Assembly (NCBI GenBank): GCA_026122225.1
Contig: JANEZZ010000809.1
Location: 560,501 to 624,500 of the forward strand
Direction: 5' to 3'
Length of the DNA: 64,000 nt
DNA from: Heloderma charlesbogerti
Lineage: Eukaryota > Chordata > Lepidosauria > Squamata > Helodermatidae
The stretch's first letter is position 1. Each line of letters begins with the position of its first letter. A program made the translations under genes and the position numbers. Under the pieces are notes generated by a model. It saw only the letters and a program-made list of their open reading frames with translations. It made no database searches and had not been told where the DNA came from. This document shows, in pieces, positions 1 through 10,858 of this stretch.

Positions 1-1171
1 GGGATTTTAGAAACCTGTGTGCAGTGATGCGAGGGAAGTTGCCCCCCCAAAGTACTGTGCTAACTCCTTGAAAAAAACATGGCTGCTGGAAATTGGAATT
101 AATTTAAAGTCCTTGTTAAAGGGCTCTCAGAGATATACAAGTCCAATATCTTCTCCTTACCACAGCCATTTGGCTATACATTCAGTGGGGCAGACTCAGT
201 CTTTGCTTGTAATATCACAAATGATATCAAAGTTGAGTTAATTGGAAGAGGATCCTGCTTTTAGTGATGGTTGTATAACTGAGCCTTCTAATCTAGCTTT
301 CAATCTAGGGGGCAAGCAGATGCCAGCCTTCTTGATGGTCATCTCCATTATGGGGCAGTGAGAGATATTAGCAGTTCAAGCCCCTTTCATCCTCCTCCTG
401 CCCCTCTGGCACTGCTCCCCTCTCCTCCCGTTGCGCTACTGTGCTGGCAGCAGCAGCAGTGCAACCGCAAGGGCAGGAGGTTGCATGAGAGGGGCTCCCC
501 TCTCACTCCTGCCCTTGCTGTCACGCCACTGGAAAATCCTCCAGCTGGCCCTAGTCTGCAAGGGCTGAGCCAGGTCAGCTGGCAGGTGGTCGGGTTGGAG
601 TCTGGGGGGCCAAGCCTGCAAAAGCTCGTCGAGCTCCACCCCCCAAACAGTTTCCTCCGACATCCCTAGTAGAGTGTTGGCTGTGGAGAACCTTGGAGAC
701 TAATTTGCAGCAAACTTTCCCTGTGCTAGCATTCTTTCAGATTTCTGGGGTACAGATCCAGCCGTATTGCAGGAGAGGCAGAAGCTAAGCAGCTGCTCAG
801 CTCTTCAGATTTGTTGGTAAGTGGGCCTGAAACAAGGCTCCTCAGTGAAGCCTAGATTATTTCTTTGGGAGGACTAAGTTCTCATTAGTCTGGCCAAGGT
901 CAGTTTGTTAGTCTCTTTGGGAGTAAGGGTGCTTGAGGGACTTCCCTTTCCCTTCTAGCAGCTGTTGCTCTCCTAATTTGTTGGTAAGCTGCATTGCTTG
1001 GTGGCCATATATACAACCACTATTGGTTAGCCTTTCACACGAAAGACAGAGGATGAGCGATACTAATAATTATTATGATATATGAGGCTACCACACTGAG
1101 ACTCATGATCCCACATGGGGTGTATCGTGACTGGCAGGGGTTCTATAACAATCCCATCCAGGCATAACATT
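1..1171. other. RERE upstream intron, no gene seen
   Basis: No exon, RNA gene or named repeat is supported here. Positions 358-670 form a GC-rich block with pyrimidine-rich strands and a short near-palindrome AGCTCGTCGAGCT at 623-635. Its end, read on the - strand, resembles the starts of other unclassified dispersed repeats in the window, so it may be an old element. The open frames at 358-669 and 436-663 overlap antisense in this compositionally biased block and look accidental. Confidence 0.5.
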
Positions 1172-1807
1172 AGAATCATAGAATAGTAGGGTTGGAAGGG
1201 GCCTACAAGGCCATTGAGTCCAACCCCCTGCTCAGTGCAGGAATCCAAGTCAGAGCATCCCTGACAGATGGCTGTCCAGCCTCGTCTTGAACGCCTCCAG
1301 TGTGGGAGAGCCCACTACCTCCCTAGGTAATTGGTTCCATTGTCGTATTGCTTTAATAGTCAGGACGTTTTTCATGATGTTCAGCTGGAATCTGGCTTCC
1401 TGTCACTTGCCATTATTCCGTGTCCTGCACTCTGGGATGATAGAGAAGAGATCCTGGCCTTGCTCTCTGTGGCAACCTTTCAAGTACTTGAAGAGCGCTA
1501 TCCTATCTCCCCTCAGTTTTCTCTTCTCAAGGCTAAACATGCCCAGCTCTTTCAGTCTCCCCTCATAGGGCTTTGTTTCCAATCCCCTGATCATCTTTGT
1601 TTCCCTCCTCTGAACCCTCTCCAGAACTGCATCCTTCTTAAAGTGTGGTGCCTAGAACTCATCTGGATCTGTACTCCAGATGAGGCCTAACCAGTGCTGA
1701 GTAGAGGGGAACTAGTAGTTCCTGGGATTTGGAAGCTATGCTTCTATTAATGCAGCCCCAAATAGCATTTGCCTTTTTTGCAGCCACATCACATTGTTGC
1801 CTCATAT

Positions 1808-1808
<1 letters not shown>
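1172..1808 (-). mobile_element. CR1 LINE 3' end (split copy, 3' part)
   Basis: Read on the - strand this is the C-terminal coding end and 3' tail of a chicken-repeat-1 LINE. It closes with the CR1-type phrase CCTTCCAACCCTACTATTCT followed by the ATTCTATG-type terminal repeat at 1172-1190. The reverse strand at 1403-1594 encodes [20 protein letters not shown], the conserved CR1 C-terminal motif, also found at 36500-36886. The element is interrupted at 1808 by a younger LINE fragment and resumes at 2544. Confidence 0.92.

Positions 1809-1860
<52 letters not shown>
1809..1860. repeat. (TATC)13 microsatellite
   Basis: Thirteen uninterrupted TATC units form the 3' terminal simple repeat of the nested LINE fragment. 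The length suggests expansion after insertion, since related tails in the window are short TTTA or AATA runs. Confidence 0.97.
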
Positions 1861-1861
<1 letters not shown>

Positions 1862-2543
1862 CATTTCCAATAGCCGAAGCTCTCTGGGCGGTTCACAAAA
1901 ACCAAAACCAAACAACACACAATAAAACAATTTAAAATATATAGAACATTAAAACCACAATATAACAATACAACCACAATAAAACCTAGCAGTAGTACAG
2001 GAGTTTAAAATACAGATTTAAAACAGCAAAGATAAAAATTTAGAAAGCTAAAATGCCTGGGAAAATAAAAAGGTCTTCACCTGGTGCCGAAAGGAGTACA
2101 ATGTAGGTGCCAGGCGAACCTCACTAGGGAGCTCATTCCAGAGCCGGGGTGCCACAACAGAAAAAGCCCTCCTCCTAGTAGCCACCCGCCTCACTTCCTT
2201 TGGCAGGGGCTCACGGAGAAGGGCCGCTGATGATGATCTTAAGGTCCGGGCAGGCACATATGGGAGGAGGTGATCCTTCAAGTAACCTGGCCCCAAGCCG
2301 TTAAGGGCTTTGAATGTTAACACCAGCACTTTGAATCGGGCCCGGAAATGGACTGGCAGCCAGTGCAGCTGGAAAAGTACTGGCGTAATATGAGCTCGCA
2401 GGCCAGTCCCTGTTAACAATCTTGCTGCCCTATTTTGGACCAGCTGAAGTTTCCGGACCGTTTTCAAAGGCAGCCCCACGTATAACGCATTGCAGTAATC
2501 CAGACGAGAAGTTATCAGAGCATGGATAACTGTAGCTAGGCTA
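1809..2543 (-). mobile_element. 5'-truncated L2-like LINE 3' end nested in CR1
   Basis: This 735-bp insertion is flanked by a 7-bp direct repeat TCATATT (1802-1808 and 2544-2550) and interrupts an otherwise continuous CR1. On the - strand it encodes [20 protein letters not shown] through [20 protein letters not shown], homologous to the C-terminus of the intact L2-type ORF at 56341-59367. The 3' UTR is A/T-rich and the terminal simple repeat is (GATA)n on the element's sense strand (1809-1860). 5' truncation, target duplication and simple-repeat tail are all expected of target-primed reverse transcription. Confidence 0.9.
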
Positions 2544-4493
2544 TCATATTCAGCTTGTGATAGACAACACCTCCAAGATCCTTCTCCCTTGTAGTGTTGT
2601 TGAGCCACGTATCCCCCATCTTGTAACTGTGCATTTGGTTTCGTGTTCCTAGGTGCAGAACTTGGCATTTATCCCTACTAAATGTCATTCCGTTGTTTTC
2701 TGCCCAGCACTCCAGTCTATCAAGATCACTTTGAATTTTGTTTCTGTCTTCCAAAGTATTAGCTATCCTGCACAATTTTGTGTCATCTGCAGATTTGATC
2801 AGCATTCCCTGCACCTCCTCCTCCAAGTCATTAATACAAATGTTGAAGAGCACTGGACCCAGGACTGAGCCCTGCGCTATCCCGCTCGTTACCTCTCCCC
2901 AGTTTGAGAAGGTCCCATTGATAAGCACTCTTTGAGTCTGATTCTCTAGCCAACTGTGGATCCACCAGATCGTTGTTTCATCTAGCCCACTTTGAGCTAG
3001 TTTGCTCATCAGGATATCATGGGGCACTTTGTTGAAAGCTTTGCTGAAGTCGCGGTAGATGATGTCTACAGCATTCCCACGGTCTACAAGGGAGTTTACC
3101 TGATCAAAAAATAAGATCAGATTAGTCTGCCAGGATTTGTTCTTGACAAATCCCTGTTGGCTTTGAGTAATCACTGCATGGTTTTCAAGGTGCTTCCAGA
3201 TGGATTGCTTTATCATCTGCTCCAGAATTTTCCCAGGGATTGATGTCAGACTGACTGGTCTGTAGTTCCCAGGTTCCCCCTTTTTACCCTTTTTGAAGAT
3301 AGGGACAACATTAGCCCTCCTCCAGTCATCTGGCACTTCCCCCATCCTCCATGATTTCTCAAAGAGAATAGACAGTGGTTCTGAGAGTTCTTCTGCCAGT
3401 TCCTTTATGACTCTAGGATGCAGTTCATCTGGCCCTGGAGATTTGAACTCATTCAAGGTAATTAGGTGTTCCTTGCCTGTATGCCTCTCGATCTCAAGCT
3501 GCAATTCTGCCCCCTCAGCCTGTACTTCGCCTTTGCCAGGGGGGTCATAGACCTTCTTTTGGGAGAAGACTGAGCCAAAGTAGGAATTGAGCCCCCCTGC
3601 CTTTTCTTTGTCATCTGTTATCATTTTGCCATCCTTATTTAAGAGCTGAACTACCATTTCTTTCCTCTGACTTTTAAGAGCTGAACTACCATTTCTTTCC
3701 TCTGTCTTTTCTCTGTCTTTTACTATGCACATAGCTGAAGAAAGCCTTTTTGTTGTTTTTAGCATCCCTCACTAACCTCAGCTCGTTCTCAGCTTTAGCC
3801 TTCCTGATGCCATCCCTGCAATTCTGTGCTACCTGCCTGTACTCTTCCTTTGTTACTTGGCCTTCGTTCAACTTCCTATATGTGTCCTTTTTTGTTTTCA
3901 GGTCATCTCTAAGCTTTTTGTGAAGCCACATTGGCTTCTTCTGTTGTCTTCCACCTTTTCTTCTTGTTGGAATTGTTTGTAATTGTGCCTTGAGAATTTC
4001 CTTTTTTAAAAGCTCCCACCCATCTTGGACTCCTTTTCTCGTTAGCATCACTTGCCATGGGACCTTACTGATCATTGTTCTGAGTTTATTAAAATCAGCC
4101 TTCCTAAAATCCAGGGTACACGTTTGAGTACACTCGGCTTTTGCTTCCCTTAGAACCAAGAACTCAAGTATAACATGGTCACTTTCCCCCAGAGTTCCTG
4201 TGACTGCTACTTTATCCACTAAAGTCATCTCTGTTGGTTAGGATCAAGTCAAGGATAGCCAATCCTCTAGTTCCTTGCTCTACTTTCTGTAGGAGGAAGT
4301 TATGCGCCACACAAGTCAGGAATTTCCTGGAGGGGCCATGTTTTGCAGAATTTGTCTCCCAACAAATATGGGGGAAATTGAAGTCACCCATTACTACTAC
4401 ATCATGCTTCCTTGAAACACTGGCTATTTGCTTTTCAAAAGTTTCATCCTCATCTTCTCCTTGATTGGGTGGGTGGTAGTAGACTCCAACCAT
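2544..4493 (-). pseudogene. CR1 endonuclease/reverse transcriptase remnant
   Basis: Translation on the - strand shows the APE-type endonuclease motif [14 protein letters not shown] and, in a second frame, the ESDHVILEFLV motif, so a frameshift lies between them near 4212-4228. The reverse transcriptase shows DDWRRANVVPIFKKGKK, GNYRPVSLTSIPGKILEQMI, DFSKAFNKVPHDIL and GSVLGPVLFN. The catalytic box reads SADDTKL instead of the usual FADDTKL, keeping both aspartates. The frameshift and 5' truncation make it non-functional. The - strand frame at 2048-2668 is a chance fusion of CR1 and the nested L2-like fragment. Confidence 0.9.
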
Positions 4494-4670
4494 CAGGTTC
4501 CTTTTATTCTTTGCTCCATTTATTTTGATCCAGATGCTCTCGATGGGTCTACCAAGCTTATCCTCCTGTATTTCTGTGCAGAGATATGTTTTTCACATAC
4601 AGTGCAACCCCACCTCCCTTTCTGCTCCTCCTGTTCATCAGATCATGCCAACCATGGTTTGCAAGTCGGG
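2544..4670 (-). mobile_element. CR1 LINE, body of split copy
   Basis: This is the continuation of the CR1 copy at 1172-1808. On the - strand it holds an endonuclease remnant (about 4212-4493), a linker (3686-4228) and most of the reverse transcriptase (2536-3765). The 5' end is estimated near 4670; a full CR1 would extend further, so the copy is 5' truncated. A 29-bp segment at 3641-3669 is repeated at 3676-3704, giving a 35-bp tandem duplication. About 2.76 kb of CR1 survives when both parts are added. Confidence 0.92.
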
Positions 4671-4897
4671 AGCTATACTTAGGGTGCACACTCCCTCTTC
4701 CTCTCTCTGGGGTGAATTTTCCTCCTTTCCCTTGTTGGTATTAGCCATGGTTTAGAATTAGATATACAGTGGTCCTAACCATGGTTAATATTTGGTTTGT
4801 GACTGTGTCTGACATGGATCTCAGGCAGAGGTTCTTCCTAATAATATAGTTCTGCAAGTGGGAATGCTTTTTATTACAATATTTTTAATATAATACT
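4671..4897. other. Intronic stretch, unclassified
   Basis: A/T-rich sequence with two CCATGG-containing segments (4747 and 4781 regions) in a loose inverted arrangement. This resembles the arms of the foldback at 43434-43865, but the match is weak. No coding signal. Confidence 0.3.
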
Positions 4898-5085
4898 AAG
4901 AACATAGGAAGAGGCTGTATACCAAACCTGAACGTTGGTCCACGTAGTTTAGTGTTGTCTACGCTGATTGGCAGAGGCTCCACAGGGATTTAGACAGGGA
5001 GTTTTTTTCTAGCCCTACCTGGAGATGTCGGGGACCTTTTGCATGCAAAATATGTGCTCTACCACTGAGCTGTGGCCTTTCCCCA
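4898..5085 (-). mobile_element. tRNA-Ala-derived SINE
   Basis: On the - strand this begins with a tRNA-like head containing box A (CTCAGTGGTAGAGCACAT) and ends with the tail also seen at the CR1 3' end and elsewhere (AACATAGGAAG on + strand). The TTGCATGC segment matches the anticodon arm of tRNA-Ala(TGC). Box B is degraded. Confidence 0.85.
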
Positions 5086-5455
5086 TTGGAAAAAATAAAT
5101 AGAAGGATGAACATGAACTTTTTTCCTTCCAGTACATTATCATTGACCTCTCAGTACATTTGTTAGTTTGTAATCAGGAATAACTCTGCTTTTGTTTAGT
5201 TTGGATGTGTGTAAGAAGACTAATTCTCTGATATGGGTGGTACTGCCAATTTTCCTCTGCAACAGGAGCCTCTGCGCATCTTGGCACCTGTGAAATTATA
5301 GCTTCTGCCAGAGATGTCAGCCTGGGCAGAATGCTGGAATAGTGCTGTGCTGCTTTTCTCAGCCAGAGGAAGGACACAGCAAAGTGGCAACCATACTGCT
5401 TAAAGAGCAATCCCAGACACTTGTCCTGGCTTTAAAGTGTTGGGGCAGGTAATGG

Positions 5456-5654
5456 AACATAGGAAGCTGCCTTGTACTGAATCAGACCATTGGTCCATGT
5501 AGTCCAATATTGTCAGCACTGACTAGTAGGGTTTCAGGCAGGAGTTTTTCCAGCCCTGCCTGGAGATGCCAAGGGCTGAACCTTCCCAAAGGTCCCAAAG
5601 GTTGGGACCTTCTGCATGCAAGGCGGCTGCTCTTCTTCTAAGCTTTGGCCCCTT
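5456..5654 (-). mobile_element. tRNA-Ala-derived SINE
   Basis: Same family as the copy at 22229-22404, reversed. The tail (GGAAGCTGCCTTGTACTGAA on +) and the body with GACCATTGGTCCATGTAG are well preserved. The head carries an extra short duplication around 5585-5610 (two GGTCCCAAAGGT-like segments) not seen in the other copies. Confidence 0.87.
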
Positions 5655-6415
5655 CCTATAGCTGTGACGCCAAGGGAAGGGAGGAAGTGTGTACAGTGGA
5701 GGGAGGAGATGGGAAAGAATGGAGTAGGTGTAAGAACATGCAAATGGTGAAGCAGGTGTGTGCATATTACACAAGTTTTTGCCTCAGATCCTGGAATCAT
5801 ATACAAGCTGCATGCCTGGCTACAGGACTATAGCCTCCATCCCCATTTCCAGCATCTTTGAGCAGCCAGATGGTGGATGGTTGTCTTGAGTGCCCTGAAT
5901 ATCTCTCTCAAGATCACTCCACAGCTGTTGGCACCCTGGTGGTTGTGTCCGCAGTCCATGTATACATGCTTTGGCATTGTCAAACATAAAGGCATTAATT
6001 GATGCTCAGTATCTTACTGTAGTTTTGATGAATGACCTCAGGCTGTTGAACTTCTTCATGGGTTGCCAGAAATGCTCTGACAGTTTTCAAGGGAATTTTT
6101 TAAACAGCGGGTGCAGAGCCTACATTCATGGTGAGTTTCAGTATGTGCTTTGTACAGATTTTCTGTTTTTGAATGTAGCAATTATGTAATTTCAGTTCTC
6201 TGGTGCCGTTTTAGCTTCCAGCCCTAGTGGGGGGAAATTAAAGTAGGAATGCAATCCATGTTACTGCCCATTGCTCTGGATATCTCCCCCAGGAATGCTG
6301 CTACCCAGATGTTTTCCTATAACCTTTCTGTTAAAGAAATGGCATTTCATAGAAAACATTTGTGGCTATTTGTCCTCGTCTGTGACCCCTTAGAGCTGCA
6401 GTTATTTGTATATTT
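5655..6415. other. Intronic stretch, nothing recognised
   Basis: No repeat family, exon or strong motif was recognised. Short frames on both strands lack any family signature. Confidence 0.4.
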
Positions 6416-6624
6416 GTTACATTCATATCTCACCTTTCCTCCAAGGGAGCCCAAGGCAGCTTATGTGGTCCTCTCCATTTTATCCTCACAACAGCCTTGT
6501 GAGGCAGGTTAGGCTGAGAGTCAGTGACTGGCCACACTGTGAATTTTATGGTCAAGTGGAGACTAGAACCCAGATCTCCTGAGTCCCAGTCCAACACTTT
6601 AAGCACTATACCACACTGGCTCTT
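6416..6624 (-). mobile_element. MIR-like tRNA SINE
   Basis: On the - strand it starts AAGAGCCAGTGTGGTATAG and carries GGGTTCTAGTCTCCAC (box B-like), then the core with TCACTGACTCTCAGCCTAAC and the phrase CCTCACAAGGCTGTTGTGAG. It ends with a TGGGAGATATAAATG-type tail as in L2-mobilised SINEs. Related copies lie at 20262-20445, 27541-27765 and 34581-34850. Confidence 0.85.
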
Positions 6625-7780
6625 ACCACCCTTCTGTAATCCCTCACTTCAGAAGACAGCACATACTGTATCTTCTTGGTCTTGGCTTCAGAACTGAGGG
6701 GCCCTGCTCATCATGGGGGGTGGGGAGAGAAAAATAAGAAAAAACCCTTCCTGTCCTCCACCCACCCCACCCCCCAGCTCTCAATCCCTATGTCATATCC
6801 TGGAGCACCCGGCTGAGTGGCCGTGGAGTGCGCCATCTCCCTGCCCAGCCCTTTGGGCTGTCTTTCTTCCTCCTGTCGCTCTCTCCTCCATGGCTCACTG
6901 TGCCACTTACAAAGCAGCCGAAAGAGAACTCGGAAGCAGTGCTCCTTTCTGTTCCCTTTCCTTGGCTCAATTCTGGCCCACCCATCTTTATTTCCAGTTG
7001 GGCCGGTAGCAGTGGTGCCTTGGATCCCCCACAGTTTTTGTGTGTGTGCCAAGCCCTTGGTATGTCATGGCCTTCCCACATAGAACATAGCTTTATATAT
7101 TTGTGTTACGAAGTAGTCATGAGAAACCTCAGCTCCCTGTGCTGCGTTTGTGATCAAAGAGCATCATTAAAACCTAGATAGACCATAACTGAGTGTATTC
7201 CTTTACACCAGGCGACATTGGCGATCTGAAAGTCTTCTGAAAACAGTGTGCCAATTTACAGGTTACTGTCTGTATATTTTTGAGCTGAAAACATCCTTTG
7301 TTGCCTTCTAATCTAAGCTTTTTGAGTTCCAGAACAGGCTGGCCCCCTGAGCTAAAAGATTTCACACTCTGAAGTGCAAAATTCCATTGGCGTGTGGTAA
7401 AATATCATCATAAATCTTTCATCTGGATGCTGCAGCTGTCGGTGCGCTCTCTGTCTCTGTCTCTGTCTCTTTCTCTGCACTCGGCTGTATAACCTACTAC
7501 TTTGTGTAATTCTGTCTACTTCATAATCTTCGCCTCTGATTAGGCAGGGAATGAACCCTGGGTGCTCTTTCTTCCCACGCTGGCTTTGGAAAAAAACAGC
7601 ATGGAAGCTTGAAGTGTGGGTGTGCGCTTTTTCTTTTTTTCTTAAGTGTCATATACAGGAGGAAAAAAAACAGGCACAAAAGTGAAAGATGCCCTGTGGA
7701 AATATGTTTAAGAAGTGATGTTTCAAACTGTGTTTTTGGGAATCCTGCGTTTCCTCAATGTAACTATCAGGGATGAGTGC
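6625..7780. other. Intronic stretch, nothing recognised
   Basis: Mixed-composition sequence with a purine/pyrimidine-biased segment (6710-6780) and a short (TCTGTC)n run near 7450-7472. Several antisense-overlapping frames at 6711-7181 reflect base composition and show no domain. Confidence 0.4.
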
Positions 7781-7932
7781 AGGAAGCAGTCTTATACCAA
7801 GTCAGTCCATTGGTACATCTAGCCCAGTATTGTCTTCCCTGATTGATAGTGGCTATCCAGGTTTTCAGACAGGTAAACTTGGGATCTTCTGCATGCAAAG
7901 TACGTGCTATAGCACTGGCCTATGGCTCTTCT
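7781..7932 (-). mobile_element. tRNA-Ala-derived SINE (shortened)
   Basis: The tail-side segment AGGAAGCAGTCTTATACC and the head-side segment CTTCTGCATGCAAAGTACGT place this in the same SINE family, in - orientation. About 40 bp of the body are missing compared with 62726-62944. Confidence 0.8.
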
Positions 7933-7980
7933 AAATGGCAGTCAAGCTAGCCTTCCACTACAGATCTTTCCCTGCAGTAG

Positions 7981-8113
7981 CATTCCCCAACCTAAGTCCC
8001 TCCAGATGGTTTGTCCTACAACTCCCATCATCCCTGACTACTGGCCATGCTGACAGGGAATGATGGGAATTGTAGTCCAAATCATCTGGAGGGCACCAGG
8101 TTGTAGAAGGCTG
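7981..8113. mobile_element. Foldback (hAT-like MITE), family FB1 copy 1
   Basis: The two halves are inverted repeats of each other. The left half has CCCTCCAGATGGTTTGTCC and ACAACTCCCATCATCCCTG; the right half has GATGGGAATTGTAGTCCAAA and ATCTGGAGGGCACCAGGTTG. It is about 130 bp long with no coding capacity, as for a non-autonomous foldback transposon. Related copies are at 16909, 30178, 35463, 35873, 47805 and 50385. Confidence 0.8.
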
Positions 8114-9566
8114 TCCTACAACACGCAGCCAACATGGTATGGCACAGCACATGTGTGCTGTTCAAAGAAAAAAAGGCAAGATACTACTTTGCATGGCCAA
8201 GCCGTTTGAAATGTTCCAATAAAAATAATGTTGCTGAATGAGCAGTCCCAATGATGCAACGTGTAGACATGTTTCTCATTTACACAGTAAATCCCTTGAA
8301 TGCTGGGGGCCAGGTCCCTCAGAAGAGGGCTGGCTTTGGACAGAACCCACAGCTTCCTGCACTTAGTGTGTCCCTTCCTTTTGCAGTCCTGCATCTTCGC
8401 ATTCATGTGTCGGGCAGTGAATCAGATTTTCCACATTTGCACTTTCAGGTGGAACTGAAACTAAGTGATTGGTTGTCAGCTGCGTGGGCTTGTAGGTTGT
8501 CTCCTTGTGTTGTGGTTTGTCATGACCTCATCCTGCCAAACTTCCTCCACTTCAACCACTGTCCTTCCCCTCTGTGAACTACTTTTAAGCTGCAGGCGCC
8601 ATATTTTAACAGACATGTGGAAGCCCCATTCCTGCCTGTGTTTGGTGCTTAGCCTTTTGAACCCCTATTGCTACTCTTTGGTTAAAACGGCATATCCCTT
8701 GGACTGCCATGGAGGATTCTTTCCATCAACCTCCCCTTTGATATTTAAAAGTTGAGAAATATATTTAAGCTACCTGTGATGGCTTCAAAGCTCTTCCACC
8801 GCTATGTGCTCCTTATTTTAGCAGTAGATGCTGCAGATGATGGTGCTCAGCAATTAGATGTGAACTAAATTCCAGAAATGACATTCATTGGCAAATGTCA
8901 GGTGCCCTCTGGAAGTGTGTCATCGCTTGGGCCTCGCCTTCCTCCAGGCTTAAGCTTAAGTAGCCTTAATGGAATTTAATTACCAGGGCACATATTCAAT
9001 GCTTAGTTAAATGCATTTGTAATACCATTTGTTGTTTAGGTAACCATTTTGGTTATTGCTCTTGACAGTGAGTGTGTTTGATTTACAATGTGCTTCGCAC
9101 CCAGCACAGCAATAGAAATGCTAATCAGGCCGAGTGCCCAGGGAGGAGGGCCTGCGCTATCAATACTCCCGTCAGCAGCCTGCTGCCAAATTTGCTTTGG
9201 TAGGAGAGACCTAATCTGTAATCAGAGTGGAGTGGGGTGAGCAGCAGATATTAGCAGGAAGGGGGTGGGATGGGGAAGCGTGGATCAAAAACAGCATTTA
9301 TGGCCTTCTCCTTAATTATTCTAATAATATTCATCCCTTTCATATTGTCTCCTCACCTTACAGTGCAGCAGGAAGTTGCAAAGCAGCTGGGTCATTTTCC
9401 TTGCAAAGAAGAGAAATATTACAGTCTTAGGGAATGTGTTGTGACATCTTTTTATTTAAAAATACACAGGCTGAGCAGGCGATCATTCAGGCACAATTCT
9501 TAATCATTTTGTGCACCATCAGTTCCCTCAAAAGCAGTAGCATGCCCTTAAGAGTTTCCTTCCCCA
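8114..9566. other. Intronic stretch with a candidate conserved noncoding block
   Basis: 8930-9240 is free of recognisable repeats. It has evenly mixed composition and several homeodomain-type TAAT cores (AATTTAATTACCAGG near 8976, GCTAATCAGG near 9120). That appearance is typical of intronic regulatory elements in developmental genes, but conservation cannot be tested here. The rest shows no recognised family. Confidence 0.35.
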
Positions 9567-10430
9567 AGGTTCTTACATGAGAAGGGCTCTGCTGGATCAG
9601 ACCAAAGGCCTCTCTAGTTCAGCATTGTGTTCCCACGTTGGCCCATCAGATACCCCAATCCAAAGCCCACAAGCAGGACATGAGCACAATAGCACCTTCT
9701 CGCTTGTGTTCCCAAGCAACTGGTATGCTGCCTCTGATCCTGGAGGTTGGCTAGTAGGCATTGATAACTTTATCCTCTATGAATTTGTCAAATCCTTTTT
9801 TTAAAGCCATCCATGTTGGCAGCTATCATTACATCTTGTAGAAGTGAATCTCCTGGTTTAACTATGTGCTGTGTTAAGAAGTACTTCCTTAGGACTGTCT
9901 TGAATTTCCCACACTTCCATTTCATTGGATGGCCCTGCATTCTAGTATTATGAGGGAGGGAGAGAAAGTTCTCTCTCTTCACTTTTTCCACATCATGCAA
10001 AATTTTATGTACCTCTTGTCATGTTGCTCCCTTACTTGCCTTTTTTCTAAGCCTCAGACAATATCCTTTTCAAGGTGTGGTAATCAGAATTGTACACAAT
10101 ACTCCAAGTGCAGTCACACAAAGGCATTATTGGCAGTTTTATTTTCAATTTGTTTCCTAGTGATCCCCGCTGCATACTGGTTTTCATTGAGCTATCTACC
10201 ACAACCCCAAGACTCCTTTCCTGGTCAGTCACCACGAGATGAGACCTCATCAGGGTATGCGTGGTTAGGATTTTTTTTTGCCCCAGTTTGCATTGCTTTA
10301 CATTTACATTGAACAGCAACTGCTAGTTTAATGTCCATTCCCCAGTTTGAAGAGATCCTTTTGGAACTCTTCATTGTCCCTTTTTGTTTTAAGCACCTTA
10401 ATTAAAGTTGAAAAGCACTGGTTTCAGTTA
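9567..10430 (-). mobile_element. CR1 LINE, 3' part of a split copy
   Basis: On the - strand this is CR1 coding 3' end plus tail. The + strand begins with the GAAGGGCTCTGCTGGATCAG phrase, which marks the CR1 subfamily ending in (ATGTTCTT)n. Translated fragments include KVKRENFLSLPHNTRMQGHP (9788-10000) and DQERSLGVVVDSSMKTS (10047-10319), in different frames, so it is degenerate. The copy breaks off inside the reverse transcriptase at about 10430 and resumes at 13743 after a composite insertion. Confidence 0.88.
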
Positions 10431-10432
10431 GG

Positions 10433-10647
10433 GATGTACAAAACACCTACCTGGCTCCGTGCCAGGCAATCCGCGGTGGGGGGGAGGTGCTCCGTCCCTC
10501 CCCCCGGAATCCTCGACGGGGGGGGAGGCGATCCGGTCCTCCCCCCCCGGAATCCTGCCCAGCTGGCTCTGCTCTGTGGCCAAGCTGTGGAGCCGCCGGC
10601 CGGCTCCAGCCGCCTGCAGCCGGACATTTGGCTGCTGGGCAGCCCTG
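10433..10647. repeat. GC-rich unclassified insertion, left part
   Basis: Starting with TTAGGGATGTACAAAACACC, this block is very GC-rich, with two near-repeated segments (10495-10513 and 10539-10556) built on CCTCCCCCCGGAATCC. It sits between the CR1 fragment and the hairpin array and probably belongs to the same inserted element. The overlapping frames on both strands (10347-10855) are artefacts of its composition and its inverted repeats. Confidence 0.6.
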
Positions 10648-10858
10648 CAGGGACGCAAATGGCGGCTGTTGTAGCTGCCGCCATTTGTGTCCCTGTATTG
10701 AGCCGTGATAGGCCACGTAAATATTTACGTAGCCTATCACGGCAGGGGGAAAAACCCCAGCGTATGCAAGTGGCGGTAGCCGCCGCCATTTGCGTATGCT
10801 GGGTCCCCCCCCCCCCGCCGTGATAGGCTACGTAAATACTTAGGTAACCTATCACGCC
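10648..10858. repeat. Array of four hairpins (two tandem units)
   Basis: Four inverted repeats follow each other: arms 10648-10666/10677-10695; the 42-bp near-palindrome 10702-10743; arms 10756-10776/10783-10803; and the 42-bp near-palindrome 10817-10858. Hairpins 1 and 3 share the core GCAAATGGCGG-type stem. Hairpins 2 and 4 are copies of GTGATAGGCTACGTAAATA palindromes. The pattern is a roughly 100-bp unit repeated twice. No coding capacity. The family is not recognised. Confidence 0.85.

Noticed and set aside
2048..3765. Host gene derived from a domesticated reverse transcriptase
   Set aside because: The two long - strand frames overlap a CR1/L2-like junction, are frameshifted relative to the endonuclease, and the copy is truncated and interrupted by a later insertion.
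6711..7181. Overlapping frames of 88-117 aa on both strands
   Set aside because: Antisense-overlapping, no family signature and no splice context; composition effect.
10347..10855. Protein-coding gene in the GC-rich block
   Set aside because: Several frames are open on both strands at once because of GC bias and inverted repeats; no domain or codon pattern supports coding.
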